NCBI GenBank assembly: GCA_012719195.1
Contig: JAAYAV010000334.1
Span: 1-5,687, forward strand
DNA: 5,687 nt
DNA from: Anaerolineae bacterium
GTDB lineage: Bacteria > Chloroflexota > Anaerolineae > DRVO01
Direction: 5' to 3'
Positions 1-5,687 of the stretch are shown piece by piece. The notes under the pieces were generated by a model that did no database searches, was not told the DNA's origin, and was given only the letters and a program-made list of their open reading frames with translations. Numbering within the stretch: position 1 is the stretch's first letter; the number at the start of each line of letters is the position of its first letter. The position numbers were made by a program, and so were the translations under genes.

Positions 1-1
1 C

Positions 2-433
2 ACCGATAGTCGCGGCCGCTTCCGGCAGTGGCGGCAACTGCGGGCGCTCCCCCATTGGGGCCAGCAGGTCACGCTCGTATCCGACGCCACCCCTAAGGAG
101 TACCTTGCCTACCTCTAGCTCTCCGGCGTCCACCGCATCACTACCGGCCGGGAGCGAGTGGATCTGAGGGCGGCGCTGGAGGCGCTGGCGGAACGCTTCG
201 GGGTGAGGCTTGTTCACGTGGACACCGGCGGCAGCCTGGGCGGCGCGCTCCTCAATGCCGGTCTGGTGGACGAGATCAGTCTGGTGGTATCGCCCCACCT
301 GGTCGGGGGCGAAACCGCGCCCACCCGGTTCCGCGCCGTCAGCGACGGCCCGCGAGCGCTGGAACTGGAGCACGCGGAATCGCTTGATAGTGGGGAGGTC
401 TGGTCGCAGTATCGGCTGCTGCCGGCGCAGTAG
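2..433 (+). pseudogene. RibD C-terminal / dihydrofolate reductase-like protein, 5'-partial, interrupted by in-frame TAG
   Basis: The frame reads through from the left edge and resembles the RibD C-terminal reductase family (DHFR-like NAD(P)H-dependent reductases related to the riboflavin-pathway pyrimidine reductase). The visible landmarks are DSRGR near the start, VTLVSDATPKEYLAYL, then RVDLRAALEAL, VHVDTGGSLGGALL, AGLVDEISLVVSPHLVGG, and the stop TAG at 431-433. One in-frame TAG at 116-118 splits the frame exactly where family members continue from 'EYLxYL' into 'xxGVxRI'. Homology continues in the same frame on both sides, so this looks like a single nonsense change or a base-call error rather than a frameshift. 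A GTG at 158 could restart a 91-residue piece, with weak GGGAG upstream, but that piece lacks the N-terminal half of the fold and is unlikely to be active alone. The family is fairly sure. The exact substrate is unknown, because many RibD-C proteins are not riboflavin enzymes. The N-terminus lies outside the window. Confidence 0.72.
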
Positions 434-455
434 ATCACGATCGGACGCACGACAA

Positions 456-486
456 GGGCGCGCTCCCGCAGTGTGGGAGCGCGCCC
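456..486. terminator. Perfect 12-bp GC-rich hairpin between convergent genes, probable bidirectional terminator
   Basis: GGGCGCGCTCCC (456-467) and GGGAGCGCGCCC (475-486) are exact reverse complements around a 7-nt loop. It sits 22 bases after the stop of the plus-strand RibD-C gene and 21 bases after the stop of the minus-strand E2 gene, the only non-coding gap between these converging genes. Neither side is followed by a long T run: the plus side continues CTCTACG, and the minus side reads TTGTC. It is therefore a strong stem but not a textbook intrinsic terminator. A weak-U terminator or a 3'-end stabilising stem serving both transcripts is the simplest reading. Confidence 0.7.
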
Positions 487-507
487 CTCTACGTCCGTGG
501 AGCCCGG

Positions 508-1845
508 CTACAAAGCGAGCAGCGGGCTCTCTATGAAGTGCACGAGACGCTGAAGGAACCGCGCCGCCGGCGCTCCGTCCACCAAGCGGTGATCGGCCGT
601 CAGGCTGAGGACCATCATGGGCCGGGCGACTATCTTGCCCTTGCGCACCACCGCGCGCTCGGCAATCCGCCCCACACCTAGAATGGCCACCTCGGGCACG
701 TTGATGATGGGCGTGAAGGCGTCTATGCCGAACATGCCCAGGTTGGAGATGGTGAACGTGCCGCCGGACATCTCATCCGGCAGCAGTTGCCCGGCCCGTG
801 CCCGGGTCACCAACTCCGCCGCTCCGGCCGCGATCTCATTCACCGACATCCGCTGCACGTCCCGCAACACCGGCACGACCAATCCCCGCGGCGAATCGAC
901 GGCCACCCCGATGTTGATGGAGGCTGAGCGCACAATCTCATTGCCTTCCAGATGCGCGTTCAGGTCAGGATGCTCGCGCAGCGCCACCACCAACAGCCGC
1001 GCCAGCAGGTCGTTGAACGAGGGTACTGGCTCGCCTTCCTTGGCCGCCGCCTTCGCCGCCTTGCGCCACTTGAGGAGCGCAGAGGCATCAGCCTCCGCCG
1101 TCAGAGTGTAGGAGGCGGTGGCGTCTACGCTCGCCTTCATCCGCTCGGCGATCACCGCGCGGACTCCCGCCAGGGGAGCGCGCTCGGCCGGCGCGGCGGG
1201 CGTCTCCGCCAAGGCCGGTGCGGCGCCAACCACTCCCATGACGTCGGCGGCGGTGACGCGGCCCGTGCCGGCCGCCGCCACCTCCGTCAGGTCGAGTCCC
1301 AGGCCCGCCGCCGCCGCTCGTGCGGCCGCGGTGGCCTTCGGGGAACTCTGCAGGTAGGCCTGGATGTCCCGTTCGACTATCCGCCCGTCCGGGCCGCTGC
1401 CCACGACACTCTTCAGGTCCACCGCCTCCAGCCGGGCCAACCGGCGAGCCCGCGGGCTGGCGAAGCGCCTTTCACCCGCCTCCTCGTCCGAGTCGACGGT
1501 TCGCGCCGGCTCAGAAGCCGCCGCCGGCACTTCCGCCACCGGCTCGGCCGTGGCCGGAGCCGCCGCCTCGGTGGAGCCCTCGGCGAGGAAGGCCGATATG
1601 TCCTCGTCCGCCGCCGCGATCACCCCCACCCGCGAGAGAATGGGCGCTGTCGCTCCCTGCGGAACGAGGATCTTGCGCAGCACGCCACTGCTCGGCGCGT
1701 TTGATTCCAGCACTGCCTTGTCGGACTCGATCTTGAAGAGGGGATCCCCTCGGCGGACGGACTGGCCTTCCTGCACCAGCCACTCGGCGATGACACCGTG
1801 CTCCATCGTCTGCCCCAGCTTGGGCATTATGACTTCCGTGGCCAT
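508..1845 (-). CDS. Dihydrolipoamide acetyltransferase, E2 of a pyruvate/acetoin dehydrogenase complex, tandem E3-binding domains
   Basis: E2 carries the acyl group on lipoate and transfers it to CoA, forming the core of the 2-oxoacid dehydrogenase complex in the cytoplasm. The 445-residue protein has an N-terminal lipoyl domain (about 1-87) with the lipoylation site in IESDKAVLE at Lys43. An Ala/Pro/Glu-rich linker (about 88-126) follows, then a peripheral subunit-binding domain (about 128-165, SPRARRLAR ... GPDGRI) and a second, weaker copy (about 170-205, GLGLDLTEV ... GTGRVTAADV). A second Ala/Pro linker leads to the catalytic domain (about 224-445), which contains SNLGMFGID (367-375) and the acyltransferase motif DHRLVDG with His419 and Asp423. 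Length is normal for a one-lipoyl E2. The ATG start is fixed by AGGAGA five bases upstream. It is the last gene of the operon, nine bases after the E1 stop. Pyruvate is the likeliest substrate; acetoin or branched-chain oxoacid complexes have the same architecture. The stop is TAG. Confidence 0.93.
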   Translation of the reverse strand: MATEVIMPKLGQTMEHGVIAEWLVQEGQSVRRGDPLFKIESDKAVLESNAPSSGVLRKILVPQGATAPILSRVGVIAAADEDISAFLAEGSTEAAAPATAEPVAEVPAAASEPARTVDSDEEAGERRFASPRARRLARLEAVDLKSVVGSGPDGRIVERDIQAYLQSSPKATAAARAAAAGLGLDLTEVAAAGTGRVTAADVMGVVGAAPALAETPAAPAERAPLAGVRAVIAERMKASVDATASYTLTAEADASALLKWRKAAKAAAKEGEPVPSFNDLLARLLVVALREHPDLNAHLEGNEIVRSASINIGVAVDSPRGLVVPVLRDVQRMSVNEIAAGAAELVTRARAGQLLPDEMSGGTFTISNLGMFGIDAFTPIINVPEVAILGVGRIAERAVVRKGKIVARPMMVLSLTADHRLVDGAPAARFLQRLVHFIESPLLAL

Positions 1846-1857
1846 ACCTATCTCCTA
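1846..1857 (-). promoter_or_regulatory. Ribosome binding site of E2, overlapping the E1 stop codon
   Basis: On the minus strand the sequence reads TAGGAGATAGGT then ATG. The E1 stop TAG (1855-1857) shares bases with the AGGAGA Shine-Dalgarno (1851-1856), which lies five bases before the E2 start. A ribosome ending E1 sits directly on the E2 initiation site, so translation of the two subunits is probably coupled. Confidence 0.8.
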
Positions 1858-3930
1858 CCGGATCGCCTTGCGGACGGCAGCGGCGATTCGCTCGGCGTTG
1901 GGGATGGCCGCGTCTTCCAACGTTTCGGACATGGGCACAGGCACATCGGCGCCACAGACCCGCTCGATGGGGGCGTCCAGCCAGTCGAAGGCCGCCTCGT
2001 TGATGAGCGCCACCAGTTCGCTGGTGAAGGCGTTGGTCTTGTACGCCTCCGTGACCACCACCAGGCGCCCGGTCTTCTTGACCGACGCCACGATGGTGTC
2101 CAGGTCAAGCGGCTTGAGGCTGCGCGGATCGATCACCTCGACGCTGATGCCGTCCTCGGCCAGCTGCTCCGCCGCCGCCAGCGCCTCGTGCACCATCCGC
2201 GAGTAGGCCACCACGGTGACGTCCGACCCTTCGCGCTTCACGTCGGCAACGCCGAGCGGCACGATGTAGTCCTCTTCCGGCACCGCGCCCTTCACCCGGT
2301 AGAGCATCTTGTGCTCGATGAACATGACCGGGTTGTCCTGGCGCATGGCGGCCTTCAGTAACCCCTTGGCGTCATAGGGCGTCGAAGGCATGACCACATA
2401 GATGCCCGGGAAGTGCATCCACAGTGCCTCCAGGCTCTGCGAGTGGTGGGCGGCGATGCTGCGCCCGGCCCCGCCCTCGGTGCGGACAACCAGGGGCACG
2501 CTGGTCTTGCCCCCGAACATGTAGCGGTTCTTCGCCCCCTGGTTGGCGAGTTGGTCCATGGCCAGCGGGGTGAAGTCAACGTACATGATCTCGATCACCG
2601 GCCGCAGCCCGGTCATGGCCGCGCCGACCCCGGCGCCGGCGATCCCCGCCTCAGAGATGGGGGTGTCCCGCACGCGTTCGCCGCCGAACTCCTGGTAGAG
2701 TCCCTTCGTGGCCGCATAGGCGCCGCCGTACAGCCCCACGTCCTCACCCATGATGTAGACGCGCTCGTCCCGCTTCATCTCCTCTCGGAGGGCAGCATTC
2801 AGAGCCTCACCGTAGGTGATCACCGGCCCACCTTCGCCCTTGTGGACGAGCGCTCGCAGTTCGGCGTCGCGGCGCTTGTCCGCCTCGGTGAAGGGCAAGG
2901 GCGCATACACGTCCTCGTACAGCTCCGAAGGCGATGGCATCGGGCTCGCCAGAGCGAAGTCCACCGACTTCTGGATAGCCTGCTCCGCAAGCTGCTCCAC
3001 CTGGTCCAGTTCTTCCTGCGTGGCAACCCCTTCTGCCGCCAGCAGCTTGGCGAAGCGGTAGATGGGGTCGCGATCGCGCCAAGCCTGTTCCTCGTCCTTC
3101 GTGCGGTAGGCGCGAGGGTCGCTTCGCGAGTGGCCATAGTAGCGGTAGGTCTTGCACTCGATCAGGCTGGGGCCCTCTCCTCGGCGCGCCCGCTCCACCG
3201 CCAAGGCCACCGCTTCTTTCACCGCCAGCACGTCCATGCCGTCGATGATGACGCCGGGCATATCGTAAGCGCTTGCTCGCTGCGCCACGTCGGGGCAGTT
3301 GGAGGCGTTGCAGAAGGGTACGGACATGCCGTAGAGGTTGTTCTCACAGATGTAGACCACGGGAAGCTTCCAGGTGGACGCCATGTTGAGCGACTCGTGG
3401 AAGTTGCCCGTGTTGCTGGCGCCATCTCCGAAGAAGCACAGCACCACCTGATCGGTGCCGCGCATCTGCGTCGAGAGGCCCGCACCGGTCGCCACGGGGA
3501 TGTTCCCACCCACGATGCCGGTGGCGCCCAAGTTGCCCTTGGACACGTCGGCAATGTGCATGGAGCCGCCGCGGCCCCGGCAGTAGCCGGTCGCCCGACC
3601 AAACAACTCCGCCATCATGCGATTGAGGTGTTCCTGCTTCGCCTCGGCTCCCTTGGCGTGCATGTCCCCATGCGCGTGGCAGTGGCCATGGCCGCGGTGG
3701 GTGCTGGTGATGAAATCGTTCTCGCCGATGGCAGACATGGCGCCCACCGCCACCGCTTCCTCCCCGGCGTAAAGATGCGAGGCGCCCTTTATGATATCGC
3801 GACCGAGAAGGTCGTAAACGGTGTCCTCGAAGATGCGAATCTCCCACATCCGGCGCAGCATGTCCAGCAGGTCCGCCTTTGGGGGCAGGTCCACGCTGGC
3901 AGAGTCGCTCTGAACAGACACTTCGCTCAT
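1855..3930 (-). CDS. Fused alpha/beta E1 component of a 2-oxoacid (pyruvate) or acetoin dehydrogenase complex
   Basis: This 691-residue protein joins the two E1 subunits that are separate genes in most bacteria of this family. Residues about 15-343 are E1 alpha. They contain HRGHGH (78-83), GGSMHIADV (121-129), the thiamine-diphosphate/Mg motif starting GDGASN (168-173) and ending at Asn197-Asn198, and the loop YRYYGHSRSDPRAYR (262-276) with the conserved His267. Residues about 344-369 are a charged linker. Residues about 370-691 are E1 beta, with GEDVG (395-399), ISEAGIAG (425-432, candidate catalytic Glu427), HHSQS (495-499) and PSTPYDAKGLLK (515-526). E1 decarboxylates the substrate and passes the acyl group to E2 lipoate. 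The beta half (SVPLVVRTEGGAGR, FIEHKMLY) recalls both pyruvate and acetoin (AcoB) enzymes, so the substrate is uncertain, with pyruvate preferred. An unusual His-rich insertion lies at about 83-101. The ATG start has GGGAGG eight bases upstream. E2 follows directly; E3 is absent from the window. Confidence 0.93.
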   Translation of the reverse strand: MSEVSVQSDSASVDLPPKADLLDMLRRMWEIRIFEDTVYDLLGRDIIKGASHLYAGEEAVAVGAMSAIGENDFITSTHRGHGHCHAHGDMHAKGAEAKQEHLNRMMAELFGRATGYCRGRGGSMHIADVSKGNLGATGIVGGNIPVATGAGLSTQMRGTDQVVLCFFGDGASNTGNFHESLNMASTWKLPVVYICENNLYGMSVPFCNASNCPDVAQRASAYDMPGVIIDGMDVLAVKEAVALAVERARRGEGPSLIECKTYRYYGHSRSDPRAYRTKDEEQAWRDRDPIYRFAKLLAAEGVATQEELDQVEQLAEQAIQKSVDFALASPMPSPSELYEDVYAPLPFTEADKRRDAELRALVHKGEGGPVITYGEALNAALREEMKRDERVYIMGEDVGLYGGAYAATKGLYQEFGGERVRDTPISEAGIAGAGVGAAMTGLRPVIEIMYVDFTPLAMDQLANQGAKNRYMFGGKTSVPLVVRTEGGAGRSIAAHHSQSLEALWMHFPGIYVVMPSTPYDAKGLLKAAMRQDNPVMFIEHKMLYRVKGAVPEEDYIVPLGVADVKREGSDVTVVAYSRMVHEALAAAEQLAEDGISVEVIDPRSLKPLDLDTIVASVKKTGRLVVVTEAYKTNAFTSELVALINEAAFDWLDAPIERVCGADVPVPMSETLEDAAIPNAERIAAAVRKAIR

Positions 3931-3944
3931 TCCTTGAGCCTCCC
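3931..3944 (-). promoter_or_regulatory. Ribosome binding site of the E1 alpha/beta gene
   Basis: The minus strand reads GGGAGGCTCAAGGA then ATG. GGGAGG (3939-3944) is eight bases from the start and is the probable Shine-Dalgarno. The nearer AAGG is too close to serve. The whole MtlD-E1 gap is only 18 bases, so it has no room for a separate promoter and E1 is likely cotranscribed with mtlD. Confidence 0.7.
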
Positions 3945-3948
3945 TATG

Positions 3949-5154
3949 CTAGTCAGTTCCGCCGGTGGTCTCGGGCCAGTTGCCGGCCGAGAGCGAGCGG
4001 TAGCTCTGAATCACCATGTCACTCAGCTGAGATCCCGGCTCGATGCCGCTGACCTGCTGCAGCACCACCTCGATGGGCCGTTCGCGCAGCAGGCTCTGGA
4101 GCCGCTGGGCGCTCTCGTCCTCGGCCGGGTCGAACAGCAGCCCGGCGGCGATGCCCCAGGCCAATGCCGTCGGCCGGCCGCCGGTCTCCACCACCAGCCG
4201 CGCCGCCCCGGCGAGGCGATCCTCGGGCCCGAGCTTGCGGATGGGATCGCGTCCCAGGCGGAATATGGTATCGCCCAGGCGATGATTGCGGAAGCGTAGC
4301 AGCAGGTCCTGGACGTGGGCGTACTGCTCGGCGGGGTTGATGCCGTGCCGCCGCACCAGCGCGTCACTGGACTCCTCCATTGCCTGCTCCGTCAACCCGC
4401 GCACCAGCGGGTCGTTCAGGGCCTGGTAGCCGTACTCGTAGCCGTTCAGGTAGCCCAGGTAGGCGATCATGGCGTGGCCGGCGTTGTGGGTGAACAGCTT
4501 CTGATCCACGTAGGCGGCGAAGTTGTCCCGCGCCTCCATGCCCACCACGTCCGGAATCTCACCCCGGAAGCGATCCCGATTGACCGGCAGCACCTTGTAC
4601 GGCTCCGCCATGATGAGGGAAAGATCCTGCTCGCTGATCTCCTTCGGAATCAGGGGAACCATGCGGCCGATGACGGCGTCCACCAGGCCGACCTGTTCCT
4701 GCAGGAAGGCGCGCCCCTCCTTGGACAGGTGCGGACGGAGCATCTCGGCGAAGAGGTCGGGAGCGTTGCGCAGATTCTCGCAGATGATGAGGTTGAGCGG
4801 TCCTCTACCGGCCAGCCGGCGCTGCTCCAGGCCGGCCGCCACCGTCGGCGCCAGCTTGGGCAAGGCGCCCACACCTACAGCGGTCGCCGCCAGGTCGCAC
4901 TCGGCGACGGCCTGCGCCACCACCTCGCGATCGAACGACGACACGGCGCTCACGCCGCTGATCTCCAGTTCCTCCACCTTCGAGTCGGTGACCAACTGCA
5001 GGGTGTAGCTTCCTCTCTCAGCGAGCGCCCGCACCAGCGGCTCGTAGACGTCCACAAAGAGGACCCGGTAGCCGGACTCCGACAACAACTGCCCGAGGAA
5101 CCCGCGCCCCACATTCCCGGCGCCGAAGATCACGCCGCGCCGCTCTCGACTCAT
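3949..5154 (-). CDS. mtlD: Mannitol-1-phosphate 5-dehydrogenase-like protein
   Basis: The 401-residue protein matches the MtlD branch of the long-chain mannitol dehydrogenase family (E. coli MtlD is 382 residues), which interconverts mannitol-1-phosphate and fructose-6-phosphate with NAD(H). The N-terminal Rossmann motif is VIFGAGNVGRGFLG (8-21). Asp35, at the end of the second strand in VLFVDVYEP, predicts NAD rather than NADP. Further matches are AVSSF (70-74), LNLIICENL (120-128), GLVDAVIGRMVP (156-167) and the catalytic pattern K-x4-N-x2-H as Lys219, Asn224 and His227 in QKLFTHNAGH. The C-terminal helical domain continues with AMEESSDALVRRHG and GRDPIRKLGPEDRL, as in MtlD. The ATG at 5154 is chosen because GGGAGG lies five bases upstream and the family homology begins there; the frame is open farther upstream, but that stretch encodes no family sequence. 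The start overlaps the stop of the preceding gene as ATGA. A related hexitol-phosphate substrate is possible. Confidence 0.88.
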   Translation of the reverse strand: MSRERRGVIFGAGNVGRGFLGQLLSESGYRVLFVDVYEPLVRALAERGSYTLQLVTDSKVEELEISGVSAVSSFDREVVAQAVAECDLAATAVGVGALPKLAPTVAAGLEQRRLAGRGPLNLIICENLRNAPDLFAEMLRPHLSKEGRAFLQEQVGLVDAVIGRMVPLIPKEISEQDLSLIMAEPYKVLPVNRDRFRGEIPDVVGMEARDNFAAYVDQKLFTHNAGHAMIAYLGYLNGYEYGYQALNDPLVRGLTEQAMEESSDALVRRHGINPAEQYAHVQDLLLRFRNHRLGDTIFRLGRDPIRKLGPEDRLAGAARLVVETGGRPTALAWGIAAGLLFDPAEDESAQRLQSLLRERPIEVVLQQVSGIEPGSQLSDMVIQSYRSLSAGNWPETTGGTD

Positions 5155-5687
5155 CCTTGCCTCCCGGCCACGGCCGGCTCCCTTGAAGTCGGACCTGTCT
5201 CCGTCTGACGCCTCGCCTCGCGCGCCGTCGCCACCCCCAGCGCCACCACCAACCACAGGAGCGTGGCGGCATGCGGGAAGGTCAGGTTGAACAGGTAGTG
5301 GTCCAGCACTCCGGCAACCAGCCCGGCCGCCACCGCCGTCAGCGTGCCCAGCACCATGGACTCCAACTCAGGATCAACTCCCCGCACCAGGCGGCTAGCG
5401 GGCCAGACGTGCAGGAAGTAGGTCAGCATGGTGAGCAGGAACACGCTCACCCCTACTAGCCCCATCTCCTCGGCGATCAGTAGGTAGAGGTTGGAGACGC
5501 CCAAGTAGATGTCTACGTCCGGCACGCCGGTGAAGCCGACGCCGAACCAGGGGTAACGCGAGATCAGCAGAAGCGCGTCCTTGTACTCTCCGAAACGCAT
5601 CTGCGTGGCCAGGTCCTGGCCACGGATGCCTTCAATGAAGTGCTGTACGTAGTCGCGCGTCATCGGCAGGACCAACACCAAGAGCGC
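5151..5687 (-). CDS. O-antigen ligase/polymerase-like membrane protein (Wzy_C/WaaL family), C-terminal part
   Basis: The reading frame is open to the right window edge, so only the last 178 residues are visible. Numbering from the first visible residue, a soluble stretch holds MRFGEYKDALLLISRYPWFGVGF (30-52), which fits the family pattern of Arg, then an acidic/aromatic-AL stretch, then P-x-x-G-x-G. A second stretch, SNLYLLIAEEMGLVG (65-79), follows the H[NSQ]-x9-G-x-x-G pattern of O-antigen ligases but has Ser65 in place of the His. Three hydrophobic segments follow, at about 67-94, 110-130 and 138-155. The Arg-rich polar tail (156-178) is probably cytoplasmic. Proteins of this family join or polymerise undecaprenyl-linked glycans at the outer face of the cytoplasmic membrane. 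The exact role cannot be told from the C-terminus. The TGA stop overlaps the mtlD start by four bases (ATGA). An internal TTG at 5681 and ATG at 5663 are not considered true starts, because homologs begin far upstream. Confidence 0.75.
   Translation of the reverse strand, partial: ALLVLVLPMTRDYVQHFIEGIRGQDLATQMRFGEYKDALLLISRYPWFGVGFTGVPDVDIYLGVSNLYLLIAEEMGLVGVSVFLLTMLTYFLHVWPASRLVRGVDPELESMVLGTLTAVAAGLVAGVLDHYLFNLTFPHAATLLWLVVALGVATAREARRQTETGPTSREPAVAGRQG
5155..5165 (-). promoter_or_regulatory. Ribosome binding site fixing the mtlD start
   Basis: The minus strand reads GGGAGGCAAGG then ATG. GGGAGG (5160-5165) stands five bases from the ATG, which supports this start over the upstream in-frame alternative at 5256. 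The site lies inside the last codons of the membrane-protein gene, so mtlD translation is probably coupled to it. Confidence 0.75.

Noticed and set aside
94..167. TAAGGAG at 94-100 followed by TTG at 105, as a possible start of a small gene
   Set aside because: The frame closes after about 20 codons, and the TAAGGAG bases encode the Lys-Glu of the RibD-C motif PKEYL, so the match is incidental.
952..2361. Several plus-strand frames of 187 to 280 codons opposite E2 and the 3' end of E1
   Set aside because: They mirror the E2 and E1 codons in other frames, have Arg- or Ser/Ala-rich low-complexity translations, and lack credible ribosome binding sites.
2413..4299. A 628-codon open frame on the plus strand opposite E1 and mtlD
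   Set aside because: It is antisense to two genes with clear catalytic motifs, spans their junction, and its His/Arg/Val-rich translation resembles no family. Long antisense frames are expected in high-GC DNA.
5155..5256. In-frame upstream extension of mtlD to a GTG at 5256
   Set aside because: The extra 34 residues are Gly/Arg-rich, lie opposite no family sequence and overlap the end of the membrane-protein gene. The ATG at 5154 has a good Shine-Dalgarno and begins at the usual MtlD N-terminus.
1..5687. Genome-wide reassignment of UAG as a sense codon
   Set aside because: RibD-C, E2, E1 and mtlD all end in TAG at the normal family C-termini, and reading past the E2 TAG would run through the terminator hairpin into antisense sequence.
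1..5687. tRNA or rRNA genes, CRISPR arrays, insertion sequences, riboswitches
   Set aside because: The only intergenic space is 434-507 and a few bases between operon genes. I saw no direct-repeat arrays, transposase motifs or conserved RNA elements by eye.

Overview
This is a high-GC bacterial window holding parts of five protein-coding genes packed tightly together. The organism cannot be named from the sequence. The high GC content and the single-chain E1 alpha/beta would fit a Chloroflexota-like lineage (Thermomicrobia or relatives), but that is a low-confidence inference from memory of where such fusions occur.

Layout: positions 2-433 (+) hold the C-terminal part of a RibD-C / dihydrofolate-reductase-like reductase, cut by the left window edge and interrupted by one in-frame amber codon at 116-118. 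A short convergent intergenic gap (434-507) follows. It contains a perfect 12-bp hairpin that probably serves as a bidirectional terminator. Everything to the right is on the minus strand and reads as one operon, from right to left: the C-terminal part of an O-antigen ligase/polymerase-like membrane protein (5151-5687), a mannitol-1-phosphate 5-dehydrogenase-like enzyme (3949-5154), a fused alpha/beta E1 of a 2-oxoacid or acetoin dehydrogenase complex (1855-3930), and the lipoyl-bearing E2 acyltransferase of that complex (508-1845). The junctions are an ATGA overlap, an 18-nt gap and a 9-nt gap, each with a recognisable Shine-Dalgarno sequence.

How the genes work together: E1 and E2 form two thirds of a thiamine-diphosphate/lipoate complex that oxidatively decarboxylates pyruvate (or cleaves acetoin) and gives acetyl-CoA. 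The E3 dihydrolipoamide dehydrogenase is not in the window and must be shared or encoded elsewhere. The MtlD-like enzyme would interconvert mannitol-1-phosphate and fructose-6-phosphate, so the set could link a sugar-alcohol input to acetyl-CoA supply. The membrane protein belongs to surface-polysaccharide families and has no obvious metabolic link.

I see no clearly new system. The points most worth a second look are the RibD-C gene with an internal amber, the tandem peripheral subunit-binding domains in E2 (the second one degenerate), the one-chain E1 with a His-rich insertion beside its active site and a possible internal start for the beta half, the in-frame mtlD-TAG-E1-TAG-E2 arrangement, and the Ser replacing the usual His of the O-antigen ligase motif.
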